From Syntrophales bacterium (GTDB lineage: Bacteria; Desulfobacterota; Syntrophia; Syntrophales; UBA5619), in contig JAURXV010000052.1 in NCBI GenBank assembly GCA_030654195.1, positions 1 through 46,772 of the forward strand: 46,772 bases of DNA, given 5' to 3'. Positions 33,808 through 41,870 of this stretch are shown here, piece after piece; position 1 is the stretch's first letter, and every line of letters begins with the position of its first letter. A program made the translations under genes and the position numbers. The notes under the pieces were generated by a model. That model worked only from the letters and a program-made list of their open reading frames with translations, ran no database searches and was not told where the DNA came from.

Positions 33808-33837
33808 GGAAATGGGGGCGCCCTCCCCCTATTTTCC
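33808..33837 (+). repeat. Hairpin between dehydrogenase and tctB
   Basis: GGGAAAT-GGGGG pairs with CCCCC-TATTTTCC around a short GC loop, with one bulge. The TATTTTCC end and the run of G resemble the 58-base palindrome family. It lies inside the operon and may attenuate or stabilise transcripts. Confidence 0.5.
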
Positions 33838-33912
33838 GGACCAGACGCGGTCGAAAAACTGTGCGCCGAACGGATAGATTGAGGCAGAGGGAAAGAGGAG
33901 GAAATAGAATCC

Positions 33913-34368
33913 GTGAAAAAATATGAACGCATCACGGCGATCATCACCTCCCTGGGGGGCGTGTGGATCATGTATTACGCCTGGCACACGCTGAAACTCG
34001 GCTCGATCCATGTGCCCGATGCCGGCCTTCTGCCGTTCCTGTGCGGGGCAAGCCTGGTGATCCTCGGCATCGTCTGGATCGTAATCCTCCAATGGAAAAA
34101 AGAACGGGAAGATGGGGAGCCGGCGGAGCAGCGCCTGTGGCATCGGCCGCTTTTATCCCTGGTCCTCATGGTGCTTTACGGCTGGGCGATGGAATCCGTC
34201 GGCTATGTCACCTCGACGCTCATCTTCGTGATCGCCTGGCAGAAGGTCATCGAACGCGAAAAGTGGTTAAAAACGATGATCATTGCACTTCTGGGGACGT
34301 TCGCGATGTACGCCCTTTTCGTTTACCTCCTGAAGGTGCCCATACCCCCGGAATTTTTTGCCGGATAA
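33913..34368 (+). CDS. tctB: TctB-family small membrane subunit of a TTT transporter
   Basis: This 151-residue membrane protein has four predicted helices: ~8-27, ~38-60 (LLPFLCGASLVILGIVWIVIL), ~80-112 and ~118-142. These fit the small 4-TM subunit of tripartite tricarboxylate transporters. Typical features are the YERITAIITSLGGV start and the DAGLLPFLCG segment. It begins with GTG 33913, supported by GAGGAGG 10 bases upstream. tctA follows after 13 bases. Identification rests on topology and gene order as well as sequence, because TctB is poorly conserved. Confidence 0.85.
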   Translation: MKKYERITAIITSLGGVWIMYYAWHTLKLGSIHVPDAGLLPFLCGASLVILGIVWIVILQWKKEREDGEPAEQRLWHRPLLSLVLMVLYGWAMESVGYVTSTLIFVIAWQKVIEREKWLKTMIIALLGTFAMYALFVYLLKVPIPPEFFAG

Positions 34369-34381
34369 AGGAGTTGCTCCC

Positions 34382-35890
34382 ATGGATATCTTTACCGGCC
34401 TGATCAACGGTTTCTCCATCGCCCTTACGGGAACAAACATCCTGTTCTGCTTCCTCGGGGCGCTGATCGGCACCGCCATCGGCGTCCTCCCGGGCCTTGG
34501 TCCGGCGGCCACGATCGCCCTTCTGCTGCCGATGACCTATGTGATCGGCTCCCCGGTGACCGCGATCATCATGATGGCGGGCATCTACTACGGCGCAATG
34601 TACGGAGGATCGACCACCTCCATCCTGCTGAACCTCCCCGGCGAGGCGGCCTCCGTCGTCACCTGCATCGACGGCTACCAGATGGCCAAGAAGGGGCGCG
34701 CGGGCGCGGCCCTTGGGATCTCCGCGATCGGGTCGTTTATCGCCGGCACGGTAGCCGTCCTCGGCCTGACCTTTTTCGCCCCGCCGCTCGCCGAATTCGC
34801 CCTCGATTTCGGCCCCCCCGAATATTTCGCCCTTACGACGCTGGGGCTCCTCCTCGCCGTAACCCTCTCCGGCGGCTCGATCATCAAGGGGATGATCATC
34901 CTCTTCGTCGGCCTCCTGCTGGCGATGGTGGGGCTTGACCCGATCTCGGGAAAGATCCGGTTCACCTTCGGGAGCATCGTCCTCCAGGGCGGGTTCGACT
35001 TCGTGACCCTCGCGATGGGGGTCTTCGGCCTCGGCGAGATTCTCTATAATCTTGAATCCACGCTGAAGACGGAAATCGTCACCACGAAGATCGGAAAGGT
35101 TTTCCCGACCCTCAAGGATTGGGCGGATTCCAGGTGGGCGATCTTCCGGGGATCGGTCATCGGGTTTTTTATCGGGATCATCCCCGGCGGCGGCGCCGTC
35201 ATCTCGTCGCTCGCCTCCTACGCCATCGAAAAGAAATACTCGAAGCACCCGGAGGAGTTCGGACACGGCGCCATTCAGGGGGTGGCCGGACCGGAGTCGG
35301 CAAACAACGCCGCATCGAGCTCCTCCTTCATTCCGCTCCTCACGCTGGGGATCCCTGGAAACGCCGCGATCGCGATGATCTTCGCGGCCCTGATGATCCA
35401 GGGGATCACGCCGGGGCCTTTCCTGGTCGCGGAGCATCCGGACCTCTTCTGGGGGGTCATCGCCTCGATGTACATTGGAAACGCGATGCTCCTCGTCCTG
35501 AATCTCCCGATGGTGGGGCTTTGGGTGCAGATGCTCCGCGTCCCCTACGGGATCCTTGCGCCCATCATCGTCCTGTTCACGACGGTCGGCGTTTACAGCG
35601 TCCAGAATCAGGTCTTCGACATCTATTCGATGCTCTTCTTCGCGGCCCTCGGCTACGGGATGCGGAAACTGAACTTCGACCCGGCCCCGTTGCCGCTCGC
35701 CTTTGTCCTCGGTCCGATGGTCGAGCGGTCGCTCCGCCAGTCGCTGCTAATCTCCGGCGGGGATCTGACGATCTTCGTATCGCGGCCGATCTCGGGGACT
35801 CTGGTCGCCATCTTTGTGCTTCTGGTCGTGGGGCAGACGGCCTTTTATATCAAACGGAAAATGGGAGGGAAGAAAACAGCGGCAATATAA
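34382..35890 (+). CDS. tctA: TctA-family large membrane subunit of a TTT transporter
   Basis: This 502-residue permease with 10-12 predicted helices is the large subunit that moves the substrate, driven by an ion gradient. Diagnostic blocks are GTAIGVLPGLGPAATIALLLPMTY near the N-terminus, the repeated YYGAMYGGSTTSILLNLPGE, and in the second half GIIPGGGAVISSLASYAIEKK plus VAGPESANNAASSSSFIPLLTLGIPG. The repeated glycine-proline blocks reflect an internal inverted repeat. ATG 34382 is taken because AAGGAG precedes it; an in-frame start at 34358 lacks a site. Confidence 0.96.
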   Translation: MDIFTGLINGFSIALTGTNILFCFLGALIGTAIGVLPGLGPAATIALLLPMTYVIGSPVTAIIMMAGIYYGAMYGGSTTSILLNLPGEAASVVTCIDGYQMAKKGRAGAALGISAIGSFIAGTVAVLGLTFFAPPLAEFALDFGPPEYFALTTLGLLLAVTLSGGSIIKGMIILFVGLLLAMVGLDPISGKIRFTFGSIVLQGGFDFVTLAMGVFGLGEILYNLESTLKTEIVTTKIGKVFPTLKDWADSRWAIFRGSVIGFFIGIIPGGGAVISSLASYAIEKKYSKHPEEFGHGAIQGVAGPESANNAASSSSFIPLLTLGIPGNAAIAMIFAALMIQGITPGPFLVAEHPDLFWGVIASMYIGNAMLLVLNLPMVGLWVQMLRVPYGILAPIIVLFTTVGVYSVQNQVFDIYSMLFFAALGYGMRKLNFDPAPLPLAFVLGPMVERSLRQSLLISGGDLTIFVSRPISGTLVAIFVLLVVGQTAFYIKRKMGGKKTAAI

Positions 35891-35951
35891 ACAAAAAAAG
35901 GATAAGTGTACAGAAAGAGTCCCATTAACCCATTTAAGAAGGAGGTATCCT

Positions 35952-36932
35952 ATGACGAAAATGCGTAAAGTCACCCTGTTTGCGGCCCTGGCGATGGTTT
36001 CCATCCTGATCGCAAGCGGCCTTTGTTTCGGGGCGGAGAAGTACCCGACCAAGCCGATCCAGGTCATCGTCCCCTTCTCAGCCGGCGGCTCCAGCGATCT
36101 TACGGCCCGCACCGTGGAGAAGTTCTGGACGAAGTACAGCCCACAGCCGATGCTGATCATCAACAAGCCGGGCGCCGGCGGCGTCCTGGGCGAAGAATAC
36201 GTCGTCCGTTCCAAGCCGGACGGGTACACCCTCTATGTCGGACAGGGCTCCGGCCATGATCTGGTCATGCCGCACCTGCAGAAGATGCCGTTCGACCCGT
36301 TGAAGGACATCGCCCCGGTCGCGAGGCTCTCGATCCACTCGATCGTGATCTGCGTGAGCGGAAAATCACCCATCAAATCGATGAAGGACCTGATCGAGTA
36401 CGCAAACAAGGGGAATAAGATCACCGCTGCCGTCTCCACCGCGGCAGGATCGGTGGACCTCGTCATGAGGGCCATCGCCAAGCGGGCGAACATCCCCATC
36501 ACCACCGTGCCCTTTGCCGGCGGCGCCGATTCGACCACCGCCCTGGCGGGCGGTCACCTCGTGATCGGCGGCGGTCATCCCTCCGAGGTAATGCCGCACA
36601 TCAAGGCCGGCCGCTTCCGGGCGATCGGCGTCGCCCTCGACCGTCGCGACCCGACCCTCCCGAACGTCCCGACCCTCAAGGAACAGGGAATCAATGTCGC
36701 CACCTGGGGGTCGGTGAAGGGTGTCGCCGTCCCGCTCGGCACGCCGCCCGAGATCATCGAATACCTCTCCTCGACCCTCAAGAAGGTCTGCGAGGACGCA
36801 GAGTTCAAAAAGGCGATGGCCTCGATCTCCCAACCGATCGACTACCTGAACACGAAGGACTGGACCGCCTTCATGCAGAGGGCGTACAAGGACTACGGCG
36901 ACCTGATCAAGGAGCTGGACATCAAGATCTGA
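35952..36932 (+). CDS. tctC: TctC-family periplasmic substrate-binding protein
   Basis: This 326-residue extracytoplasmic receptor (Bug/TctC family) delivers a carboxylate to TctA/TctB. A Sec signal peptide (MTKMRKVTLFAALAMVSILI...SGLCFG, about 1-27) precedes YPTKPIQVIVPFSAGGSSDLTAR. The family's ligand loop, the NKPGAGGVLG block, PDGYTLYVG and the C-terminal TPPEIIEYLSSTLKK are all present. ATG 35952 has the SD AAGGAGG. The substrate is unknown; the coupled aldolase and dehydrogenase point to a 2-oxo or hydroxy acid. A strong terminator follows. Confidence 0.95.
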   Translation: MTKMRKVTLFAALAMVSILIASGLCFGAEKYPTKPIQVIVPFSAGGSSDLTARTVEKFWTKYSPQPMLIINKPGAGGVLGEEYVVRSKPDGYTLYVGQGSGHDLVMPHLQKMPFDPLKDIAPVARLSIHSIVICVSGKSPIKSMKDLIEYANKGNKITAAVSTAAGSVDLVMRAIAKRANIPITTVPFAGGADSTTALAGGHLVIGGGHPSEVMPHIKAGRFRAIGVALDRRDPTLPNVPTLKEQGINVATWGSVKGVAVPLGTPPEIIEYLSSTLKKVCEDAEFKKAMASISQPIDYLNTKDWTAFMQRAYKDYGDLIKELDIKI

Positions 36933-36956
36933 TGCCCGCCGGTGGTCATCGCAAAA

Positions 36957-36996
36957 GGAGAGGCGCCCCGGTTCTCCGGCGGCGCCTCTTTGCTTC
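36957..36996 (+). terminator. Terminator after tctC
   Basis: AGAGGCGCC-CCGG (36959-36971) pairs with CCGG-C-GGCGCCTCT (36976-36989) around TTCT, with one bulged base, and is followed by TTGCTTC. It ends the aldolase/TTT operon. Confidence 0.75.
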
Positions 36997-37561
36997 AAAA
37001 TAGAAACGAATATCGCCATATTTAGCTGAAAAGAAAGCTTCATCCGGTTCTTACGTACTTTCTGGTTTCAAAAGAGATTATACTGACAGCATATGACACT
37101 CGCCTCCGCCTTATCAATAACGTCTATCATCTTGATTATTTATTGAAGAACTAAACCGCTGCGCGGTAGATCTGGAGCCCTGTATTAGTGGTAAATAATG
37201 ATTGACAATCCCGCTCATATTGATATTTTATCGCTAAATTTATGGGGGATACCCTGATTGAAACCCCATAGGTGTATTGAAACTCCATAGTATGATGCAT
37301 GCCTTCCTTGCACAGCGGCTCAGTCCTTCATGCGTCAATCCAAAATTGTCTGCTATGCCTTGATATATTTATATTCTTCCTTTTAACAACTTCGGATTGA
37401 CGCTTATTCGTAGTCAATAATATGAGTGAAAGCGATTGTGTAGCAGATTTCAACCCGTACTCCGCAAATATGATTGAAGAAGAAATAACATTCGCCGGAT
37501 CTTGACGTCACCTGCATGCAACCCTCAAGATGAGATATTTTTGATTATAGCCGCTGCCCTC
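36997..37561. other. AT-rich gap before R-M locus 2
   Basis: These 565 bases hold no gene that I recognise. The region is markedly more AT-rich than the operons to the left, as expected at the edge of acquired DNA. Two near-identical 15-base direct repeats, ATTGAAACYCCATAG (37257-37271 and 37276-37290), are the only obvious structure. No tRNA or integrase was seen. Confidence 0.5.
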
Positions 37562-40500
37562 TCAAGCCACCGCCCGTGCATGCACTTCGTCGAGGAGGAG
37601 CACCAGTTCGTCCACTTGCGCGGACGTGAAGAGCCCGTCGGGACCTGTTGGGGTAATGTCGGTAAAGGGTGATTCATAGAGCAGCGTGGCATCCATGATC
37701 CCGTGTTCGGTCAGGTGGTTTACGATCAGATCCACGAACTCGATCTGGTTCGCGCTCAGCGTCTTGCCGGAAAGAAACCCGGCCAGTGCTTCTTTTGCGG
37801 CCTCACGATCCATACCTACCAGTGACCGCACAAACAGACCTAGGCCGTGCGATTCGGCCTTGGCCCGTGCGAGTTCTTCGGCGGCGCCGATGCCACTCTC
37901 GGCAAGCATTCTCTCCAACTCCACAAGGTCCGTGGTTGTCAATACTCTGTTCAAGCGTAGCTTATGAATAGTGACGTGGTCCTGATGCTCACGAAGGAAA
38001 GCGCGGGCCTTGTCGCGAAACTTCTCGAAATCGCCGGGTGCGGCGAAGCCGGGTAGTTCGATGCCCGTCTCGCCGCCCATCTCGTCCTCGAAGTCGGTGT
38101 AGATCGGCTTGCGCTTCTGTTTATCGATCAGCTTCACCAGCGCCCGCAGGCGCCTGCGCATCCGCTCCAGCATCGGAATCGTCACATCCTGCCACCATTC
38201 ATCCGTCTGCACATCCTGAATCAGCGGCATCTGCTCCCGCACCATGGGGATGGCCGATTTCTCCTCCAGCAAACCGGCGATAGCCCGGACCTGTTCGCGC
38301 AGTCGCTCGAAGGCCGGTTCTGAACGCAGGAGCGCCAATTCCAGGTTCAGGATAAGCAGGTCAAATCGCTTGGCCTCTTCCGGTTCGGCATCCAGCTCCG
38401 AGGGGAGTCCTGCGACTTCGGCGGCCAGTTCCCGGAGTTCTTCAACCGTCAGGACCGTCCAACGATCCGGCTTGGCGTACTTTTCCACCCACCGCCGCTT
38501 GGGGCGAACGACGAAATTGTCCGGATTCATCGCCGTGACCTCGCCATGAAGCTGGTCTGCAATGGCGAGTCGCACCCCGATCTCGGTGGCCGGATCGCCG
38601 TAAGGGTCAAGAGGATCCTGGATCCCCGTAACGGTTCCGTCAGCGAAGCGTCTTTTATCCAGTTCTCCGAGCAACTCCAGCCGCGTCGTAAACAATTTCT
38701 TTCCCAGAGATTCCACAAGCGCTCCTTCGGTAGTCTCCGGATTCTGGCTGAAGAATTCCAGGTTCTGGCAGTAGTCGAAGATGAAGAAGAACTTCTTGTC
38801 CTTTCCCGGCCCGAACAGATCCGGGCAAAGCCTCGTGCCGCGTCCCAGCATTTGCCAGAACTTCGTTTTGGATCGTACCAGCTTGAAAAAGACCAGGTTG
38901 ACAACCTCTGGGATGTCGATGCCTGTATCGAGCATGTCCACCGAGATGGCGATGTGCGGTGCCTTCTCCTTGCCAGAGAAGTTGTCGATCAGATTCTGGG
39001 CGTACTCGGTCTTGAAGGTGATGGCACGGGCGAACTCGCCCTTGAAGTGGGGATAGTTCACATTGAACCGCTCGGCGATGAACTCGGCGTGCGCCTGATT
39101 CTTGGCAAAGAGGATCGTTTTGCCCAGCCGGTCGCCACCGGCCACCTTGAGTCCCCTCGTCATCAGATGCGCCAGCACCTTGTCCACCGTGTCCTTGTTG
39201 AAAAGCCACAAGTTGAGAGCCTCAGGTTCCACGCGCTCCGGTACTTGCCCCTCTTCGTCCCATTCCAGTGCGTCCCACTGATCCTTCTCGTCCTCGGAGA
39301 GGTCGCCATATTTTATCCCCTCGCGCAGGAATTTGAGAGTTACCGACACGGCCTTGTGCCGCACAAGGTACCCATCGTCCACGGCTTCCTGCAATCCATA
39401 ATTATCGGTCGGAACACCGTTTTCCAGGTCGAACAGCCGGTAGGTATTGCGGTCCACCTCGTCTTTGGGTGTGGCCGTCAGGCCCACCAGCAGAGAATCG
39501 AAATAATCAAAGATGGATCTATATTTATGGAAGACCGAACGATGCGCCTCGTCGATGACGATCAGATCAAAATGGCCGACGCCGAAGCGCCGCCAGCCGT
39601 CGAGGGTTTCGTTGATCAGCCCCATCATGGTCGGATAGGTCGAAACGTACACGCGCCCTTCGGCATCCTTCTCGGTGACGAGGTTCACAGGCGCCGCATC
39701 GGGCAGGTGTCTCTTGAAGGCATTGACTGCCTGCCTGACCAAAGCGACCCGGTCGGTCAGGAATAGAACGCGTTTGACCCAATGACACCGCATCAGCAGA
39801 TCGCAGAGGGCGATGACCGTTCGGGTCTTCCCCGCTCCGGTCGCCATCACCACCAGTGCCTTGCGGTCACTATCACTTTCGAAGGCCTCGCCGATTCGCC
39901 GGATGCAGCGCGTCTGATAGTATCGCTCGACGATCGCCTCGTTGATTGCGGCCTTGGAGAGCACTTTTCGGCTGGAACGCCGCTGGATGAGAAGTTCCAA
40001 TTCTTCCTTCTTGTAGAATCCCTGCACCTGTCGGGGCGGGTAGTTCGCGTCGTCCCACAGCCAGTGGTCATAGCCGTTGGAATAGAAGATTACCGGCCGC
40101 CGGCCGAACCGCGACTCCAGACAGTCGGCGTAGAGCTTCGCCTGCTGCTGTCCGACCCGCGGGTCCCGCTTGGTGCGCTTGGCTTCCACCAAGGCGAGCG
40201 GCTTGCCATCGTCTCCCCAGAGGACGTAATCGACGAATCCCTTCCCCTCGGCGTTGGGCATGCCGCTGACCTCGAACTCCCGGTCCTGGGGCGAAGTGAG
40301 TGACCAACCCGCTTCCCGAAGCAGGAGGTCAATGAAATGATCGCGGGTTTCCGCTTCGGAATAGTCGTGGGCGTCCGGCTGGGCAAGACCGGCCTTTCGG
40401 ATCGCGGCCACCTCGGCCCGCAGGCGTTTAATCTCCTCGTCCAGCAGGGACTTGTCGGCAAGAAGCGCCGTGAGTTTTTCATCTCGTTCATGGAGTTCGG

Positions 40501-40975
40501 CTTCCAACCGTTGCAACTGATCGAGGGTCTGCCCAGGGATGGGCGGAAATTCTCGAAGCGCGGCAGGATCAAAGACCAGTTCCGGTGAAGGCTTCGCGCC
40601 CCGTGCGTAGGTACGGGCGAGCCAGTAGCCGACGTGGAACAATTCGCCGACCGCCGTGAGCGCGTCCGCCGGTGGAACGGGACGCGAGCTGTGCACCGCC
40701 TGGTTACCGAGACGGGCGATGATTCGCGCCTTGTTGAACACCGCCTCGCCCGCCAGCTCCTTGAAGGTTGGTTCATGGATCAGCGCGCTGAGGTTTTCCT
40801 GGTAGGGGATCTTCAAGGAGGGGTCGTGCTTGTAAAGCCAGGCCACCGCCAGCTCCAGGGAGCGGCGAGCATAGAAACAGGCGGTTCGCGGGTCGGGGTG
40901 CACGGCCGCTTCGGCCTTTTCAGCGGCTTCGAAAACGGCGGACCATTCAACTTGAAGAAATAGGAAGTTCGACAT
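37562..40975 (-). CDS. hsdR: Type I R-M restriction subunit with N-terminal DUF4145, locus 2
   Basis: This 1137-residue HsdR is of a different subtype from locus 1 (EcoKI/EcoEI-like). Residues ~5-125 are a DUF4145 domain (FYARRSLELAVAWLY), followed by a coiled coil (~148-195). The PD-(D/E)XK nuclease has D249 (FVDYVLWG) and E264-A-K266 (ALVEAKR). The SF2 motor has Walker A ATGAGKT (378-384), DEAH (475-478), GLTATP, and VDMLDTGIDIPEV plus QMLGRGTRLC (motifs V-VI). The C-terminal region is of the EcoEI_R type. ATG 40975 is preferred over an in-frame start 30 bases upstream because AGGGGG lies 5 bases before it. Its start overlaps the stop of the toxin stump (TGATG). Confidence 0.95.
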   Translation of the reverse strand: MSNFLFLQVEWSAVFEAAEKAEAAVHPDPRTACFYARRSLELAVAWLYKHDPSLKIPYQENLSALIHEPTFKELAGEAVFNKARIIARLGNQAVHSSRPVPPADALTAVGELFHVGYWLARTYARGAKPSPELVFDPAALREFPPIPGQTLDQLQRLEAELHERDEKLTALLADKSLLDEEIKRLRAEVAAIRKAGLAQPDAHDYSEAETRDHFIDLLLREAGWSLTSPQDREFEVSGMPNAEGKGFVDYVLWGDDGKPLALVEAKRTKRDPRVGQQQAKLYADCLESRFGRRPVIFYSNGYDHWLWDDANYPPRQVQGFYKKEELELLIQRRSSRKVLSKAAINEAIVERYYQTRCIRRIGEAFESDSDRKALVVMATGAGKTRTVIALCDLLMRCHWVKRVLFLTDRVALVRQAVNAFKRHLPDAAPVNLVTEKDAEGRVYVSTYPTMMGLINETLDGWRRFGVGHFDLIVIDEAHRSVFHKYRSIFDYFDSLLVGLTATPKDEVDRNTYRLFDLENGVPTDNYGLQEAVDDGYLVRHKAVSVTLKFLREGIKYGDLSEDEKDQWDALEWDEEGQVPERVEPEALNLWLFNKDTVDKVLAHLMTRGLKVAGGDRLGKTILFAKNQAHAEFIAERFNVNYPHFKGEFARAITFKTEYAQNLIDNFSGKEKAPHIAISVDMLDTGIDIPEVVNLVFFKLVRSKTKFWQMLGRGTRLCPDLFGPGKDKKFFFIFDYCQNLEFFSQNPETTEGALVESLGKKLFTTRLELLGELDKRRFADGTVTGIQDPLDPYGDPATEIGVRLAIADQLHGEVTAMNPDNFVVRPKRRWVEKYAKPDRWTVLTVEELRELAAEVAGLPSELDAEPEEAKRFDLLILNLELALLRSEPAFERLREQVRAIAGLLEEKSAIPMVREQMPLIQDVQTDEWWQDVTIPMLERMRRRLRALVKLIDKQKRKPIYTDFEDEMGGETGIELPGFAAPGDFEKFRDKARAFLREHQDHVTIHKLRLNRVLTTTDLVELERMLAESGIGAAEELARAKAESHGLGLFVRSLVGMDREAAKEALAGFLSGKTLSANQIEFVDLIVNHLTEHGIMDATLLYESPFTDITPTGPDGLFTSAQVDELVLLLDEVHARAVA

Positions 40976-41127
40976 CACACCCCCTGGTTGAAATGAGTTT
41001 CCCACTCCTCTAAAATTTGCAATACCTCCGCAAATACGGGTTGTTCGGAAAAGAACATTTCCCGCATCTTGTCATAATCCTCTTCAAGCTGCCGGATACG
41101 TCCAGGGTGCGGGGTCAACCGATCCAT
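40975..41127 (-). pseudogene. 50-codon stump resembling the AbiEii toxin C-terminus
   Basis: This frame starts at ATG 41127, just after the AbiEi stop, and ends in the TGATG overlap with hsdR. The product is 50 residues. Its centre, LEEDYDKMREMFFSEQPVFAEVLQILEEWE, resembles the final helices of AbiEii/AbiGii nucleotidyltransferase toxins ('DY..M..MFFGE.P.F.E.L..L..lE'). The whole catalytic part (about 200 residues) is missing. AbiEii normally follows AbiEi directly, so the position also fits. The frame stays open and coupled, so a short peptide may still be made. Assignment is by remembered family pattern and position. Confidence 0.6.
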
Positions 41128-41130
41128 GAT

Positions 41131-41736
41131 TCAGGCCTCTCCCCGGGCAATCTCCCGCAAATGCTTGCCCACCCACGCGGGTGCGTAAGCGATGTCCTTG
41201 ATCAGCCGCTTCTTGTCTTGATCACTCAGTTTGCGTTGCAGGGTTTGGATCACGGCATCGTCCACGTGCTTTTGGCCCAGGTGCCGCAGCGCCTGGATGA
41301 CCAAACCGCTGATGCGGTCGGCCGGTCCCATGCTCCGCGGCGTCGTCCGCTGGAGGCGAATCTCCTGATTTCCCACCCGCACCGTGCGGGAGGGGCCGTC
41401 GGTCAGATAGACGATCCTGGCGGGCACCTGCGAGGACAAACCCAGCCGATTGGCCGCGTACGCCCCGGACGGTTGGAGGCGGATACCTTCTTTGCCGGCC
41501 AGAGCCCGGGCAATTGCATCGGGGCTCGGCGCCAGAATGCCCATGACTGGGTGATGCTCCGGATAATCGTAGAGGCCGCGGGCAAGCCGGCGGAGGGTGC
41601 CTTTCTGAACCAGACGCGACAACACCTTGTCCACGGCGTTGCGGCTGCCAAGGTCCAGAAAACGACCTGGGGTGAAGACCGAACCCCTTCCGGACCCATA
41701 AATCCTGCTAAGTATATTTGAATCGATGCTTTGCAT
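41131..41736 (-). CDS. AbiEi-type antitoxin/transcriptional regulator (DUF6088)
   Basis: This 201-residue protein belongs to the AbiEi/DUF6088 family of type IV toxin-antitoxin systems. An N-terminal winged helix (SRIYGSGRGSVFTPGRFLDLGSRNAVDKVLSRLVQKGTLRRLARGLYDYP, ~8-57) is followed by the antitoxin domain (GAYAANRLGLSSQVPARIVYLTDG). AbiEi proteins repress their own promoter by binding inverted repeats and counteract the AbiEii nucleotidyltransferase. ATG 41736 is chosen because it begins the family's N-terminus and leaves the inverted repeat at 41754-41789 free as operator. Upstream in-frame starts would place that operator inside the gene. The full toxin is missing. Confidence 0.85.
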   Translation of the reverse strand: MQSIDSNILSRIYGSGRGSVFTPGRFLDLGSRNAVDKVLSRLVQKGTLRRLARGLYDYPEHHPVMGILAPSPDAIARALAGKEGIRLQPSGAYAANRLGLSSQVPARIVYLTDGPSRTVRVGNQEIRLQRTTPRSMGPADRISGLVIQALRHLGQKHVDDAVIQTLQRKLSDQDKKRLIKDIAYAPAWVGKHLREIARGEA

Positions 41737-41753
41737 GGCGTATGACCATTCAT

Positions 41754-41789
41754 TTTTGTCAGAAATATTAATCAGTTTTTCTGACAAAA
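41754..41789 (-). promoter_or_regulatory. Inverted-repeat operator and promoter of the AbiEi gene
   Basis: TTTTGTCAGAAA (41754-41765) and its exact complement TTTCTGACAAAA (41778-41789) form a 12-base inverted repeat with a 12-base spacer, 17 bases upstream of the AbiEi start. On the minus strand, TTGCCT - 17 bases - TTAATA gives a plausible promoter running through it. This matches the known negative autoregulation of AbiEi. Confidence 0.6.
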
Positions 41790-41870
41790 GGCAAATCATT
41801 TTTCTATGGTTTAGGCACAAATCCCCTATTCCTGTTGTGGCAATTTCGGGAAATCATCGGGCAAATCTCC

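Noticed and set aside
37257-37290. Two ATTGAAACYCCATAG direct repeats, recalling the ATTGAAAC end of some CRISPR repeats
   Set aside because: There are only two copies, 15 bases long and 4 bases apart. No array spacing and no cas gene is present.
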